In this document: positions 12,846-25,900 of the stretch, piece after piece | Position numbering within the stretch: position 1 is the first letter of the stretch | How the letters are laid out: each line of letters opens with the position of its first letter | DNA from: Bipolaris cookei | Lineage: Eukaryota > Ascomycota > Dothideomycetes > Pleosporales > Pleosporaceae | DNA length: 64,000 bases | Direction of reading: 5' to 3' | Assembly (NCBI GenBank): GCA_002286855.1 | Contig: NRSV01000007.1 | Location: forward strand, 259,277-323,276 | Notes under the pieces: generated by a model | Database searches by the model: none | Seen by the model: the letters and a program-made list of their open reading frames with translations, nothing else | What the model was told of the DNA's origin: nothing | Translations under genes and position numbers: made by a program

Positions 12846-14194
12846 ATGGGAGGAGACCCTTCGAATGTGCATGCGGCACAACCTCCGTTGCATATCCACC
12901 GCCCTATCCCGCGGCGAAACTTTGAGCATCATACCGACTCTGCAGATTCACCCACGCACGACTTTACGCAACCCACGCCCCCAAGCGCAACCGAGAACCG
13001 TCGAACGAATGACTTTGTCGCACAACTGAATGCACGCCTACTTCGAACATACTACAGTTCTCGCAACGATGATTCGGAAGAGCAGGAGCGCGGCCTGCCT
13101 TCGCGGAACCAGAGTCTCTTGAACCTTACGAGCAGCACGCTATCTGGCATTTACGATGAGTCGGGGGACCAGAGCTCGATAGAAACGCCTTGGGGGACAG
13201 GCGCAGAGACACCAAAACACACATTCGCAGGCTCTCAGGCCTGGGCAACCGGCATGGGCAGCCCGGACGGTGGAGTGAGCCTGTACAACCGCGCCAGGAA
13301 AGGGACAGCCACAAATGAGCCTGACGCGAGGAAAAGGAGTCATTCGATTAAGCAGCCACGACAGGGCACATGGAAGTACCTTGTCATCGCGGGCAAACTT
13401 GCAGCACTATATGTGTTTGGCGTCATGTACGGCGTTATCGTCTCGCATATTCACGAGACGAAACAGTTGGCTACCATACACGTTGAGGGCATCGACCAAA
13501 AAGGCCACGCCTACCTTGCGACTTGGGGACTGTTCGGCGTTGCGCTGGGTAGTCTACTCCCATATGTTGATCTCCTATGGGACGCACAGAGTGGCGAGAG
13601 CGAGATCCAGCCAGGAGGAGGCAAGGAAGCCGAGGAGCACGATCCTCCCATCAGCGAACAAGTCAACGACATTGTAAGAAGCGTGGCGGCTTTCATCGGC
13701 ATCGCATTTGCCATTGTGAGTTTTCTATAGCCCAAAATCTGTTTTCGGGATCCTCCTCTTCGAAGCTAATACAAACTTACCAGCGCCGTCTGCCGTGGCA
13801 ATCCACCCTCCAACTTACCCTCACGCTCGCTCTCGTAAATCCAGCTTTGTGGTACATACTCGACCGCTCGAAACCAGGACTCTCCGTCTCGCTTACTGTG
13901 ACATCCATCCTTACCTCGCTCATCTTCCTCTCCAATCCCGATGTCCTACCTTCTCCGTTTCTACCGGCAACCTTGAATGCCACTCAACTGCCATCCACGA
14001 CGAGGAATCCACAAGTAAAAGGGGGGTTAAACACAGGAGCACCCATGGTACAGAGACTGTTTTTTGGCATGATTAGCTATGAGGAACTGGCTGTAGTGAC
14101 ATGGGTCGGTAGCGTATTATTCTGCAGCTGCGTCTGCTTTGGAAGTATAGGCAGGAGACTAGCTGTTCTTGACGAAAGTACACGAAAGAGATGA
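12846..14194 (+). CDS. INSIG-domain ER membrane protein
   Basis: Two exons, 12846-13715 and 13784-14194, give 426 aa. The joint (FAI/RRLPWQ) falls inside the INSIG domain. About 175 polar residues at the N-terminus include SLLNLTSSTLSGIYDE, a segment I associate with fungal members of the family. Hydrophobic segments follow: LAALYVFGVMYGVIVSHI (about residue 185), ATWGLFGVALGSLLPYVDLL, a segment around the intron, LQLTLTLALVNPALWYIL, SLTVTSILTSLIFL and VVTWVGSVLFCSCVCFG. INSIG proteins sit in the ER and bind sterol-sensing partners (HMG-CoA reductase, or SCAP in animals) to tune sterol synthesis. That role here is inferred from the family. The KR-rich end (STRKR) could be an ER signal. Confidence 0.88.
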
Positions 14195-15514
14195 TACGGT
14201 TTGTTAAATACTTGTACAAGGAGGAATGTATGGGAAGAAAAAAAAGGACAACGATGATGATGATGTAAAAAAAAGTCTTGTTTAGCATTGCATTGCAGTA
14301 GCTTGTTACGCATATTCTCCTCTCCAGACACGTCTATTGGGAGGGGGTGTTTGTATGAAATAGAATAACATCGGTCCTACGTAGGCCGTTTGAAAGTATA
14401 TCAGTTATCTTTTGAAACAGTGACTAGTCTCAAGAATGTTTCAATCTCGCACCTTCAGATTGTTGAAAAAAGATAGATATCCGCAAACTTGACAAGAGAG
14501 AAAAGAACGAAGAACGAATAAGGAAAAAAGAAAAAGAAACTTTTCCCTGAAAAAAAAATACCATTGTCTGAAGAACCAAAACCCCCACAAGCCCCCAAGC
14601 CCCAAGCAATTTTTTTTTTAAAAAAAAAGAAATGTCGCAAACTTGGCGGTACTGGGAACTACAGACAACTTGTTAGTTCAACAATGTCTCAGTGAAACCG
14701 ACCATGCAGTCTGCAAGGCAAGGTAGAAGAACAACGTACTCGAACCCAGGCTGGCGCGGATCTGGATCGGGACAACTTTATAGTGTCCGCCAGCCACAAC
14801 GCGACGTCATACCACTAGCTAGTAAAGATAATTAGCTTAATTACGTTTTGTGGGTAGATGGAGATGGATAGAACGTACACCATACCACCGTTGGTACTGA
14901 GCTCTGATTGGCTGGTTGATGGTGGGCTTAGGATTTGGTTATAATATGAAGATGTGGGAGTTATGAAAGGGGTTTTGGGTGGGCGGGGAATTTCTTTTCG
15001 AAAGTGTGGGATTGGTTTGGTCATAAAATGTGGTTTTTTTGCGTTCGGATCGGGTTGGGATTGCATAGTGGGGCAGGCAGTTCGCCGATATCCAATGTGG
15101 AGAACGTTGAACAAGTGGGTCATAGGATTTGAACCATGTGAGGTAAAGGTCAACACCATACAACAGGCTTGGACTAGAGTAAGGCACTGTGATAACTGTA
15201 TCCTGCCGCTATCGTGCCATAGAAAAGGATGTTTTGAATGTTTAGAGCATCACACACATTATACACGCAATGGATCTTGGTTATCAATATATTATTGGTC
15301 TATAGAGACTGTGTAACATCAAAAACTTTCGTTTCACCAGAGGTAGACTTTCAATATAGTCATTCCAAGATCTTCACCAGACCAGCATCTTTTGCTAGCC
15401 ATCTTCTCCGCCTCATGATTGCATCTATCGTGTCAGATGCTTGCCCCACTTCCATATTCGATCAAGAGCACAGAGTAGAGTGTATTAAAACAACAAGGCT
15501 AGAGTAAAACCCGT
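14195..15514. other. 1.3-kb convergent spacer
   Basis: This lies between the 3' ends of the INSIG and sphingolipid methyltransferase genes. It contains A- and T-homopolymers (about 14460-14640) and no coding sequence that I recognise. Confidence 0.5.
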
Positions 15515-17223
15515 TTACTGCGCCTTAGAAAGCTTCGCCCTGCTAGCAGCGAGGGCACCGGCAAGACTGAACTGAGTCTTGATACCATCAATACGGTGGA
15601 CAGCGTTAAGGTTCTTGACACAGGTGATTTGGAAGCAGGTGGCACTACCCTGGCGGGAAGTGATGGTGGAGTAGGCGAGGAAGTACTCCCAGATCTAGGT
15701 AACTATTAGCTTCTAGTAGATATTTCAGAGCATGAGAAAATTACCTTGAACCAGCGTACGCCATACTTGGCAATAACCTTGTCCTTATTGGCGAGCCAGT
15801 TACGGTACCACCTCCAGAGAGTAGCAGAGTAGTGCACACCAATGGTGTCTACCATCTTGACTTCAAAGCCAGCAGCCTCGAGGGTGTCGACGACAAAACC
15901 AAGAGGAGTAGACGCGTCAGCACCAGGGAAGACGTACTTGTTCATGAAAAGACCCCAGGTGAAGTCCTCGAACTGCCACGCCTTACGTAGACCAGCAATC
16001 TGGAGGAAGAAGACACCATCGTCGTCAAGCATATCGTAGACCTGACGGAAGAAAGCACTCAAGTGACGGACACCAACGTGCTCAGCCATCTCAAGACAGG
16101 TGATCTTGTTGTAACCACCAGAAGGAACGGGGATTTCACGGTAGTCCATGCAGAGAATGTTGGACTGATCAGCCTCGATACCAGCTTTCCTGAGACCGTT
16201 GTTGCCCCAAGCAGTCTGGTTACGACCAAGAGTAATACCAGTGACCTTCGCGCCATAGTTGACAGAGGCAAATCGTGTAAGTGTGCCCCATCCACAGCCA
16301 ATGTCGAGCATCTTCTCGCCAGGCTGCAGGTCAATCTTCTCACAGACGACGGCCATCTTGTTGTCCTGTAGTTGCTCCAAGCTCTCTTCCGTGTTGATAT
16401 CGGAGATTATACCAGAGGTGTAAATCATGCGAGGACCGAGGAACCAGCCGTAGAAGTCGTCACCGCGGTCATAATGGTCGCGCACTTGTTCTTCGTCTGG
16501 TGCAGTGTCAGTATATGTGGAGATTAATGGTGTATGGTGTACTTACCCTGAGACTTGGAGTGAACAATCATTTCTGGGATCATGCCGAAGAGGAAGTGCT
16601 TGATCAATCCAAGGGTGAAGCGGGGCTTGGACCAGTCATGGCGCCATTCGAGGATCTCAAGCATATCGCCATTGAGCTCAATTTCACCGTCAAAGTACTT
16701 TTCCTGGAACGTCTCGATAGGGATCTGCTTCTTGCCATAGTAGGCGTCGCGGTCCTCGGCCTTGTTGAACTTGAGGTAGTGCTCGATGGGCTTGCCGGGA
16801 AGTTTGGCCTTTTCGTTCTTGCGGGGAGCGAATTCAGACGTGAGCCACCAGAAGGGACCGAGAATGGGAAGACACAGGACAAGGGCGAGGAAAAGCCATG
16901 TCTTGAAGCCCATACCCCAGCTCCATGTGAGGTAGGCGGGGACGCCCACGAGCAGCGAGATGAGGACATAGTTGTTGAACGATTCGCGACCGGAGCCTTC
17001 TGCGGGGCATGGGGCATTTGCAATGGTCGGGTACTGTTAATTGGTAAGCGTTAGCCCGGTAGCTCATCACGTCGTCGCTCAATGGCTGGCGGGGTTGTCG
17101 TCTGGAGGGTGGTGGGATACTTACCGAAGTTGTCTTTACGCCACAGTCGAACGGAGGCGTAGTGGGCGAGGGCGCCGGGGGCGTCTCAACCCACTCAAAG
17201 TTGTCTTCCGAAGTATTGCTCAT
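15515..17223 (-). CDS. Sphingolipid C9-methyltransferase (cyclopropane-synthase fold)
   Basis: Transfers a methyl group from S-adenosylmethionine to C9 of the sphingoid base of glucosylceramides, a fungal-specific lipid modification made at ER/Golgi membranes. Four exons, 17125-17223, 16547-17033, 15745-16496 and 15515-15694, give 505 aa. The order is a polar N-terminus (MSNTSEDNFEWVETPP), two membrane segments (FNNYVLISLLVGVPAYL and GFKTWLFLALVLCLPILG), then a soluble methyltransferase region. There HYDRGDDFYGWFLGPRMIYT and the SAM-binding loop MLDIGCGWGTL (about residue 270) are clear. The last exon starts IWEYFLAYSTITSRQGSATC and ends RAKLSKAQ. The start has no competing in-frame ATG. Bacterial cyclopropane-fatty-acid synthases share the fold but lack the membrane segments. 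Confidence 0.94.
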
Positions 17224-17602
17224 CTTGCGCGATGCTCAGCAATTTTGCAAGATTCAAAGCAGACGTGTTGGGAACTGGTCCCTTTTAACGGCGGTGAAAC
17301 CTACACTAGGTGGTTTTAAGCGAGTCGGCGCTGGGGTTACGACTTCCCCTGCAGGCCATGGAGACGACAGCTCCACACATTCGACAGCACACCGACAGCA
17401 CTATGCACTCACACCGGTACATTATATCTTTCACTAGGCCTATAAAGTATTCCCAAAGGGGGTGTGCACTGCTGTGCAGGAGGCAACAAGTGGCCAGGTT
17501 GCTCTCGAACAGGTGCATGCGCTCTGCACTAATACCATGTGTCTAACAGATAAGAGCATACGCCAGAACCCGCCAAGCCCATTGGTGGAGAGCGGAGAGC
17601 GC
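17224..17602. other. Promoter region of the methyltransferase gene
   Basis: This gap separates two minus-strand genes and should hold the 3' UTR of the phosphatase gene and the promoter of the methyltransferase. No gene is supported. Confidence 0.45.
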
Positions 17603-18638
17603 TCAGGACACCTCTACCGATAGCTTCCTCTTGACAAAGTCCATCTGCTCCTTGCTCACGCCAGCTTTCTCTAGGTACTGCTCGACACTGCCATATCTCT
17701 CCAGTATATGAGCATTCACTTTTGGTACCAAGTCTGGGGGGCATAGGGCAAACTGTCTGGACAAGCCAACGGTCCTCATCTCCTGCAACCTCTCCTCCAT
17801 CTCAGATGCAAGCTCTGACTCGGAAAGCTGGTAGTCTTTGTCGACAGTGCCCAAGTCGATTTTCAAAAGCAGAAGAATGAGTATCACCACAAGGCCCGTT
17901 CGGTCTTTTCCCTGATGCAGATCAGTAATGTGTTGCAACGACGAGAGAATCAGCAGATACCTGAGTACAGTGCACAAGCAGTGGCCAGCTCTCGTCCTTG
18001 GCAAGCACATTAAAAACTTGTGCGACTTCGTGTGTGCAAACATCCAAGGATTGCGTAGCTAGTCCAACAAGCCCCATTTCCTCCATGTGAGGAGCGAGAA
18101 TTTTGATGGCATCTGTGCGATAGCCAAAGACCATGAATCCAATCAGTCTGAAGAACTCCATCCATGTCAACTTGGAAACAAGCATGCGTGAAAATGCCGA
18201 TCCATTGAAGTTGATTTGGTGGTAGGTGATGCCGGGTATCTGAAGCGGTTCTGTCACCTCGGCGTTGCTCTGGGGCACGGCAGCCGACGCCTTGATCCTC
18301 GCCCCATGCTTCTGCGCCTGTTCAATGTGCTCCGTTTTTGTACGCAGGTCAATGATTGATTTGACATTGAATTCCTTGAGAAGTCTTTGCCTGTCTTGGA
18401 AAGAAGCCTCGTCTTTCCCTATCAGCTGTATATCAGACACAGTACATGCGGAAAGTACATACCAGGTCGCGCGCTTCGAAACAGCAAACCGGTTTTGAGA
18501 TTACTATGATTGCGATCAGCTGTGTTGCAATGCCAGCAGGGTGTCCGTGGCGTGCCTTGTGCCAATGCTGTCGTTGCAAAACTGGCCCACGTCGCGAAAA
18601 TTCGACAGACTCTGGAGCGGGCTGTGTAGTTCTGGCAT
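17603..18638 (-). CDS. Atypical tyrosine/serine phosphatase (Y_phosphatase3 type)
   Basis: Dual-specificity type phosphatase of the family with NFRDVG near the start, IIDLRT in the middle and a P-loop. The proposed start at 18638 reads MPELHSPLQSLSNFRDVGQF. IIDLRTKTEH follows, and the catalytic P-loop HCTQ-GKDRTG is split by an intron at 17912-17960 exactly after the Gln, giving the HCxxGKDRTG signature with nucleophilic Cys. The C-terminus is helical (DKDYQLSESELASEMEERLQ). The 5' part is less certain: an intron of only 37 nt (18426-18462) seems needed, and no good donor is seen between NFRDVG and the next coding segment (KPVCCFEARDL). The gene is divergent from Eis1 with 0.5 kb between starts. 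Substrates may be phosphoproteins or phosphoinositides and cannot be told from sequence. Confidence 0.85.
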
Positions 18639-19140
18639 GGTTAGGCTCGGTAGCTAGTAAGGAGTAGTGGGAACTTTGTATCTTGAGGTTTGGGACCGGG
18701 GTGACGTAGCGAAAGGCCACATTAGCCCCGTCAGATGTCAAACATGGCTCTGAGATGGGTTGCGCAATGCTTGTAGTTCGTCTACATGCATTCGACGAGA
18801 AGAGCATGCGGGGCCAAAAGCATGTCAGATGTGCACAAGGATACGATGGACGGGATCCATTGTCCCTGGAAGCAAATCGCTGAGAAGAGCTGTCATTTGG
18901 CCCGTTTCCAGCCCAAGAGCCATAATCGCCAGGCTCAGAACGGCAAGGCGTCTGTGGCTTCCCCTGCGGAATGCCCGCTCACGGCGATCCTCCACAACCA
19001 CTATGACATCATGCCCATCTCCATCGTCATCCAGCCATGTGAGGACGCCACAGGCTGTGTCTGGTGCCCGCGCTTGCGCAGGTTCCGTGTCATCGCGAGA
19101 TATATCTTGCGCCACTATGCTGTCTTGACTGCTTAACACC
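18639..19140. promoter_or_regulatory. Divergent promoter between the phosphatase and Eis1
   Basis: About 500 bp separate two divergently transcribed starts. Overlapping frames in it (for example 18786-19136 +) have no recognisable protein content. No specific binding site is claimed. Confidence 0.45.
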
Positions 19141-21886
19141 ATGACACGCACTTTCACAATGGCAGCAACGACAGCTTCCGTCCCGAGTATGGCGGCACCC
19201 CCTTCGGACACCAGACCCTTAAAAAGCACCGAAGATGCGGCTCCACTTCCACCATCTGCCGACATGACCATGCGTTGCCCTGATCCGTCGGCCCATCATA
19301 CAAACAACAATGCTCTACAGAACCAGGCCTCAGCCGCTGCACTGTATTCACACACCCCAACTAGCCTGGCCAAGGCAAACGAGTCCCGCCCCATGAACCC
19401 GCTCGGATCCGACGGCAAGTTGTCTTCCGCAAGTGAGTGCTGCACGCTATGATTACATCATGTCCTGATTGAATTTCCCAGGCGCTGCTGCCAGTCTCAA
19501 ATACGCAAAGGCCCAAGATCTCCCTAGCTACCCCATTGTTGGAATCGACGCCAAATCCTCTGCAGGCGCAGCTGCTCTACTAGCCAACCAGAACAAAAAG
19601 AGTCCAGAGTGGTGGAAGCCAGAACAGTCTTCGGCGGCTGGCAAGGCTGCCCTACTTGCAAACGGATACAAAATGGCGCCTTTGTGGCAGCCAGAAGCTA
19701 GCGCAGCAGGCTCAAAGGCAGCCTTACTCGCTCACAAAGATGGTGGAAAGCTTAACCTGTGGCAACCAGAGGCCAGCGCAGAAGGCCACTCCGCAGCAGT
19801 GCTCGCTATGAAAAAGAAGGGACTCGGTCCAGAGGTCGACTACGGATACACTGATCAGGGCAGGAAGAATGCTTTCACTGCCGCTACCGATGCCCACTCT
19901 GCCTCACGACGACAGCGCGCCCGGTCGAACCCACCACCTGCGCCCCTGTACCCTGACTCTGAAAACTCGGCCAGGAATGCACTGGGCGCGGCGACACTGG
20001 CCCACAGCGCTTCCATACGTACCAAACCCCAAGCCAGCACTGCGAGCCCTGTTGAGTCCAACCGCCTGCAAAACGGTGCCATGGAGGCTGCACGAATTCA
20101 GCATGCAAAGAGTATATCACGAGACATGTACGGAAGTGCTCCACCTGTTGCAATCGAGACGGATGAAAAGAAGCATAATGCTGCTCTTCGTGCTTCAGCT
20201 ATCTCTATGGCGAAGAAGATTTATGACGTACAGCAGCAGCAACGTCTAGAAAGCGAACTTGGGCCATCTGTTGCCCGCACAGGAGCGTCTACAGCGCAGA
20301 GCCAGCAGCTAGCCGGCGGTGGCGCTGATATCAAGCAACAGGCTATGCGCTATATCGGCATTCAGGAGGCTGCTCAGAAGTTAGCACAAGAGAGACTGGC
20401 AAAGATCGGATACGACGAGAACGCAGCCTACCGAAGTTACTACGGATATGATCAACCGACTCGCAACAAGCTCTCCCTGCGCCGTGGACGCAACCGTGCA
20501 CATAGTGCCTCAGAGACTGCGCCTCCTGAGACCTCGGATTCTGATGAAGACGATTTCCGTTCGAGGCGCATCCGCTCCCAGATGGAACAGTTCAACAAGC
20601 AACTAGCTGATGTTGATGCCAAGAAGCGCGAAAACGACCGCAAACTACTCCTTGCTGCTGCACAGCGTAAAGTCCAGGCGCAAATGCAGGGTATGGATAA
20701 AAAGATCTTCGACGAAACTGGCAGGATGTCATCTACAATGGTGGATGATTGGGATGAGAAGGCGCGACAGCGTGCCATTGCCAATTCAGAAGCTCGGATG
20801 GAGAACCACGGCAGAGTCCACATTGGCAACGGCAAGTGGATGGACCAAGGAGAAATTGACGCCATTGCCCAGGCAAGAATTCAGCCGACTCTCAACGAGA
20901 TTACTGAGAAGACTGAAAAACGTCTAGCTGAAGACGAGAAGCGCAGAGCTGAAGAAGAGGAACGACGGATGGATGCGGAGCAAGAGAAGCGTCGTATAAA
21001 AATCGAGAAGGAACGAGCCGATGAGATCAAAGCTGAAGAGAAGCAGGGCAGAGGTTAGTATTTGTACTCATACGTCTAACTACACCGCTAATGTGTTACA
21101 GATGAAGAAAAGAGGGCTGCTAAAGCGCGAGCAGCTGAAGAGAAGTTGGCAACGAAACAAGAAAAGGAAGCAGAAAAGGCAAGAAAAGCAGAAGAGAAGC
21201 GCATGGCCAAAGAAGAGCGTCGCAAGTCAAGAGATGCACCACGAACAGAGGGCGCCCGTGCTTCGTACGACAATGACGACCTGTACCAGGATCCGGATCT
21301 TTCCACTAACGCCCAGCCTACATTCGTACATGAATCTACTGATCCGACATCGCCTAATTCGCAAGAATCTCCAAAAGGGCTAAAGTCACTTCTGATCAAG
21401 CTGAAGCGCCGCTCAAAGCACTCACCTGCCAGTGAGGTCGACAATGATGCGAAGGAGAAGGAGACGGGCTTTATTGGTGGTGCAAGTCTTCACAATTCCA
21501 CCTCACAGCCCCATTCTTCCGAGAATACTACCCAGCCAGAACGTGATTCAATAGATGGTCACGTCTCTGATGAAGCAGAGGAACCAGTGGAGCCTGTCCA
21601 TGCGATGCCAGCATACGTCCCACATGTTGATCCTGTCGACAAAGACCGTTATTCGGACGTCTCTTCTATATCCAGTAACAGAGATGACTTCAGACCGGCT
21701 AGAGGTAGGCTAAATAAGAGAGTCGCCAGTGGAGGCACCGTGACATCTGGCGGAGAAAGCTTTGAAGAAGCAAGAGATCACTTCGACGAAAACCTAGCCT
21801 CGCCACCGGCTTTCGGTTCTGATACAGAAGACGCGAGAAAAGGAATCTCCAGTCGAGAATCTAAATTTCAAGAAGTAGGCCTGTAG
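19141..21886 (+). CDS. EIS1: Eisosome protein 1 (Eis1-like)
   Basis: Component of eisosomes, the plasma-membrane furrow domains scaffolded by Pil1/Lsp1. Three exons, 19141-19432, 19482-21053 and 21102-21886, give 882 aa. The N-terminal part has repeated Ala-rich modules with SAA(G)KAALLA..PLWQPEASA, typical of fungal Eis1 (about residues 100-250). A long charged coiled coil follows (about 495-690, runs of Glu/Lys/Arg such as KAEEKRMAKEERRKSRD). The tail is Ser-rich and probably phosphorylated, starting near SLLIKLKRRSKHS. A second in-frame ATG at 19159 could be used instead of 19141. No membrane segment is seen, which fits a peripheral protein. Confidence 0.87.
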
Positions 21887-22902
21887 ACTTGTAGTCAAAG
21901 GCTGAAGACTTTGAGACACACCCCTCAGAAACAAGCTCTTGCATTCACCTGCTGTAGGGTATATCTAGTTATGTTTTTTGGTAGAAAGAGCGCAAACGCG
22001 TTGTACACGAATGTTTCATGTTTTAATGACTAGGAAAGGATGGGAAAATACGCTAGGAAATCGTAATGTAATGTACTCTGCTTCTGAGAAGTTACTCTAT
22101 ACGTAACACATACGAGCATTGATATTCCTAAGACCCCTATTTCTCTTTCTTAGCAACTCGCGAATTGCAAATTCACGTATAGTAGAATGGTCAGGTTAGG
22201 AGTAGTGGGTCGGGATCGACGAGGTAGCCAGGACGCAGGTACTTGGAAATAGCTACTTGCTAGCGCACCATAGGTAACACCTCAGGCAGATATATAGTAC
22301 TTTGCTGTTAAATGCAACTATCATGTATCTAAACTTGGTTAAACTGCGTATATCTAACATCTGTACAGTAATATAACTTGTGAACAAAAATGTACTTTCT
22401 TACGCTACCTTCACTTGGTGAGACTGCGCTGCTATATGGCTACGTACCATCATCGTTAAGCCTGCAGACATTGCCGTGCATACACAATTGCGACCACTGC
22501 AGTATGGGCTTAAAATGACTTCTGGCATTTGGGGTTATTAGAAAACATTATCCACAATTAAAATAACTGTGCGTAGACGCCATTCACTTAATATTGCTGC
22601 CTAGGATTCTGGAAGGCCGCAAGGCAGACGTCACTGGTAATAGCTATCCTTGGACTTACTTGATTGGGTGCTTACATCATCACGGATAGGGCGATCCAGC
22701 GTATGTGGAAACAACACGAGCTCCTTTCTACGAAAAGCATCCCCTACCCCAGCCTCCACCCCGCCTTGAACACCCGTCTCTCATTTCCTATTGCGCGCTT
22801 TCGGAGTTGTGCATCTGGGTCTACTTCTTCTCTTTTCTTTCCTATACCCGATTCTTGCGCGCTCTCTCACTGCGGTGAGCTCGGAGCTGGACTGTCGCAA
22901 AC
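21887..22902. other. Spacer upstream of the clathrin gene
   Basis: AT-rich sequence with a short homopyrimidine stretch near 22820-22860 just before the clathrin start, probably its leader. No gene is supported. Confidence 0.5.
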
Positions 22903-25900
22903 ATGGCCCAGCGCCAAGTTCCATTGCACGTTACACAGCCGACGCTGGTATGTTGTCAATTGAAATTATACTTTATGGGACAAGCCTAAGCTAACAATTG
23001 GCAGCTCACGAACCTGAACATTCTTGTACGTTGTCCTAGCGACAAGTTGGCGGCGGCAGAACCCGCAAGGATCACAAAGCTGACATAGACTACAGCCGGC
23101 ATCGATATCATGGCAGAACTGTGTATGTGGCTCCTAGACATAACAAGAACCAAGTCAAGATTACTTACAAGACAATCAGACACTCGAGTCCGACAAGTAC
23201 GTCTGCGTGCGCCAGGTCAACAACGAAGCCAACGCGCCCGCCGAGACCGTCATCATCGACCTCAAGAATACGAACAATGTCATTCGGAGACCTATTCGCG
23301 CGGATAGCGCTATTATGCACTTGACTGAGCCTATCATAGCTCTCAAGGCACAGGGCCGGACACTGCAGCTGTTCAACCTCGAGACCAAGGAGCGCCTGCA
23401 AACCTACAGCCACCAAGAGGATATTCAGTTTTGGAGGTGGATTAGCCAGACAACTCTTGCTCTTGTCAGCACGAAAGCTGTATATCACTGGGATGTCCTC
23501 GACTCGAAGAACGCTATTGCGCCGCGCAAAATCTTCGACCGACAGGAGCAGCTTGAGGTATGCAGACTCGCCTAGGCATTGCTAATCACATCTAACCCGC
23601 TGTGCAGAATAACCAGATCATCAATTACGTGACCAACGATGACGAAAGCTGGTCTTGCTTAGTTGGCATCACCTCTAACCCTGCCGGTGGCATTCGTGGC
23701 AACATGCAGCTTTTCTCAAAAGCAAGAAATGTGAGCCAGCCTCTTGAGGGCCACGCGGCTACTTTCGGAACTCTTCGCCTCGATGGTGCATCGACCGACA
23801 CAAAGATCTTCGCTTTCGCAGTCAAGTCATCTACTGGAGAGGCTAAGATCAACATCGTCGAGGTTGACCACAACGCTGCGAACCCTGCCTTCCCGAAGCG
23901 CCTTATCCCAATCCATTGGCCCGCCGAGGGTACTGGCGACTTTCCACTGGGCATCCATATTGCACACAAGTATGGAATTTTAATCGTAATCACGAAGTTT
24001 GGTTTCATTCACCTCCACGATCTCGAGACTGGCACCGCGCTTTTCCTGAACAGGATATCTGAGGAAACAGTCTTCACTACCGCTCGTGATGACGAAGGCA
24101 CTGGTGTAGTTGTCATCAACAAGCGAGGACAGGTACTCCACACGACTATTCGTGAAGATACCTTGATTCCGTACATCATGGAGAACCCGGCATGCGCTGA
24201 GATTGCCTACAAGTTGGCATCAAAAGGTGGACTTCCAGGTGCAGACCAACTTTATTCGCAGCGATTCGAGACGCTTATGTCACAAGGAAACTACGCGGAG
24301 GCAGTCAAGGTCGCTGCCAGCTCACCGCGGGGTTTCCTTCGTACGATGAACACAATCTCTAGACTACGCGCAGTTCCCAGTCAGCCTGGTCAGATCACCA
24401 CGCTTTTGCAGTACTTTGGTCAATTACTGGACAAGGGTGGTTTGAACAAGGAGGAGACTCTGGAGCTGGCTCGACCTGTGTTTGCGCAGGGCCGTAAACA
24501 TCTCATCGAAAAGTGGCAAAAGGAGGGCAAGCTGCACTGCTCCGAAGAGCTCGGTGATCTTGCTAAACCGCACGACCTGAACCTCGCTTTGGTTATCTAC
24601 AAGGAAGCAAACGTACCTCAGAAGGTTGTCGCGGCACTCGCAGAGCTTGGTCACTATGACCTAATCCTCCAATATTGCAACAGCGTTGGCTACACACCTG
24701 ATTACAACGTCCTCCTTCAACATGTTGTACGTGTAAATGGAGAGAAGGGTGCTGAGTTCGCGTCTCAATTGGCAAAGAATGAGGGCGGTCCATTGGTCAG
24801 CATTGATCGCGTTGTCGACATCTTCCAATCCCAAGGCATAATCCAGCAGGCTACCGCCTTCCTTCTCGACGTTCTTTCCAATGACTTACCAGAAGAAGGA
24901 CATATGCAAACTAAACTGTTGGAGATGAACTTGCTCAATGCACCCCAGGTTGCGGATGCTATCTTGGGCAATGAGATGTTCCATCACTATGACAAGCTGC
25001 GTATTGCTCAGCTTTGCGAGAACGCTGGCTTGCTCACTCGAGCCTTGGAACACAATGATGACCCTGCAGCCATCAAGCGCATCATTGTCCAAACCGACAA
25101 GCTTCCAGAAGAGTGGCTGATCAACTACTTTGGTCAATTGACTGTAGAACTATCCCTCGAGTGCCTGGACGCTATGCTTACAACAAATATCCGCCAAAAT
25201 CTGCAAGCCGTCATTCGCATTGCCCAAAAGTATTCGGACTTGTTGGGTGCCACTCGCATCATCGATCTCTTGGAGAAGCACCGTACGGCAGAAGGCTTGT
25301 ACTTCTTCCTCGGCTCCATTGTCAATGTTAGCGAGGACCCCGATGTTCACTTCAAGTACATTGAGGCCGCAACTACTATGGGCCAGCTGAACGAAGTTGA
25401 GCGCATCTGTCGTGAGAGTAGTAAGTAGTCCTTTTTGTAAAATGGTATAATTTCCGTAGAACATGGTACTAACCTTACTTACAGACTATCTGAACGGTGA
25501 AAAGGCTAAGAACTTCTTGAAGGAGGCCAACTTGACCGAACAGTTACCTCTCATCATCGTCTGCGACCGCTTCAACTTTGTGCACGACTTGGTTCTTCAC
25601 CTTTACAAAAAGCAGCAATTCAAGTCCATCGAGGTCTACGTTCAGCGTGTCAATCCTGCCCGCACCCCAGCAGTTGTCGGCGGCCTCCTCGATGTGGATT
25701 GTGATGAGAGCATCATCAAGGGCCTGTTGGCTTCCATTACACCATCATCTATTCCCATCGACGAGTTGGTCGCTGAAGTCGAGTCGCGCAACCGTCTGAA
25801 GCTGCTTCTTCCATTTTTAGAACAAACCTTGGCGAGCGGTAACCAGCAACAAGCAGTATACAACGCGTTAGCAAAGATCTACATTGACAGCAACAACGAC

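Noticed and set aside
15110..15150. Possible tRNA B-box (ggttcaaatcc on the minus strand)
   Set aside because: The flanking bases do not form a T-stem and no cloverleaf or A-box was found nearby.
18825..19271. 148-codon minus frame in the Eis1/phosphatase interval
   Set aside because: It overlaps the Eis1 5' coding exon on the opposite strand and shows no family features.
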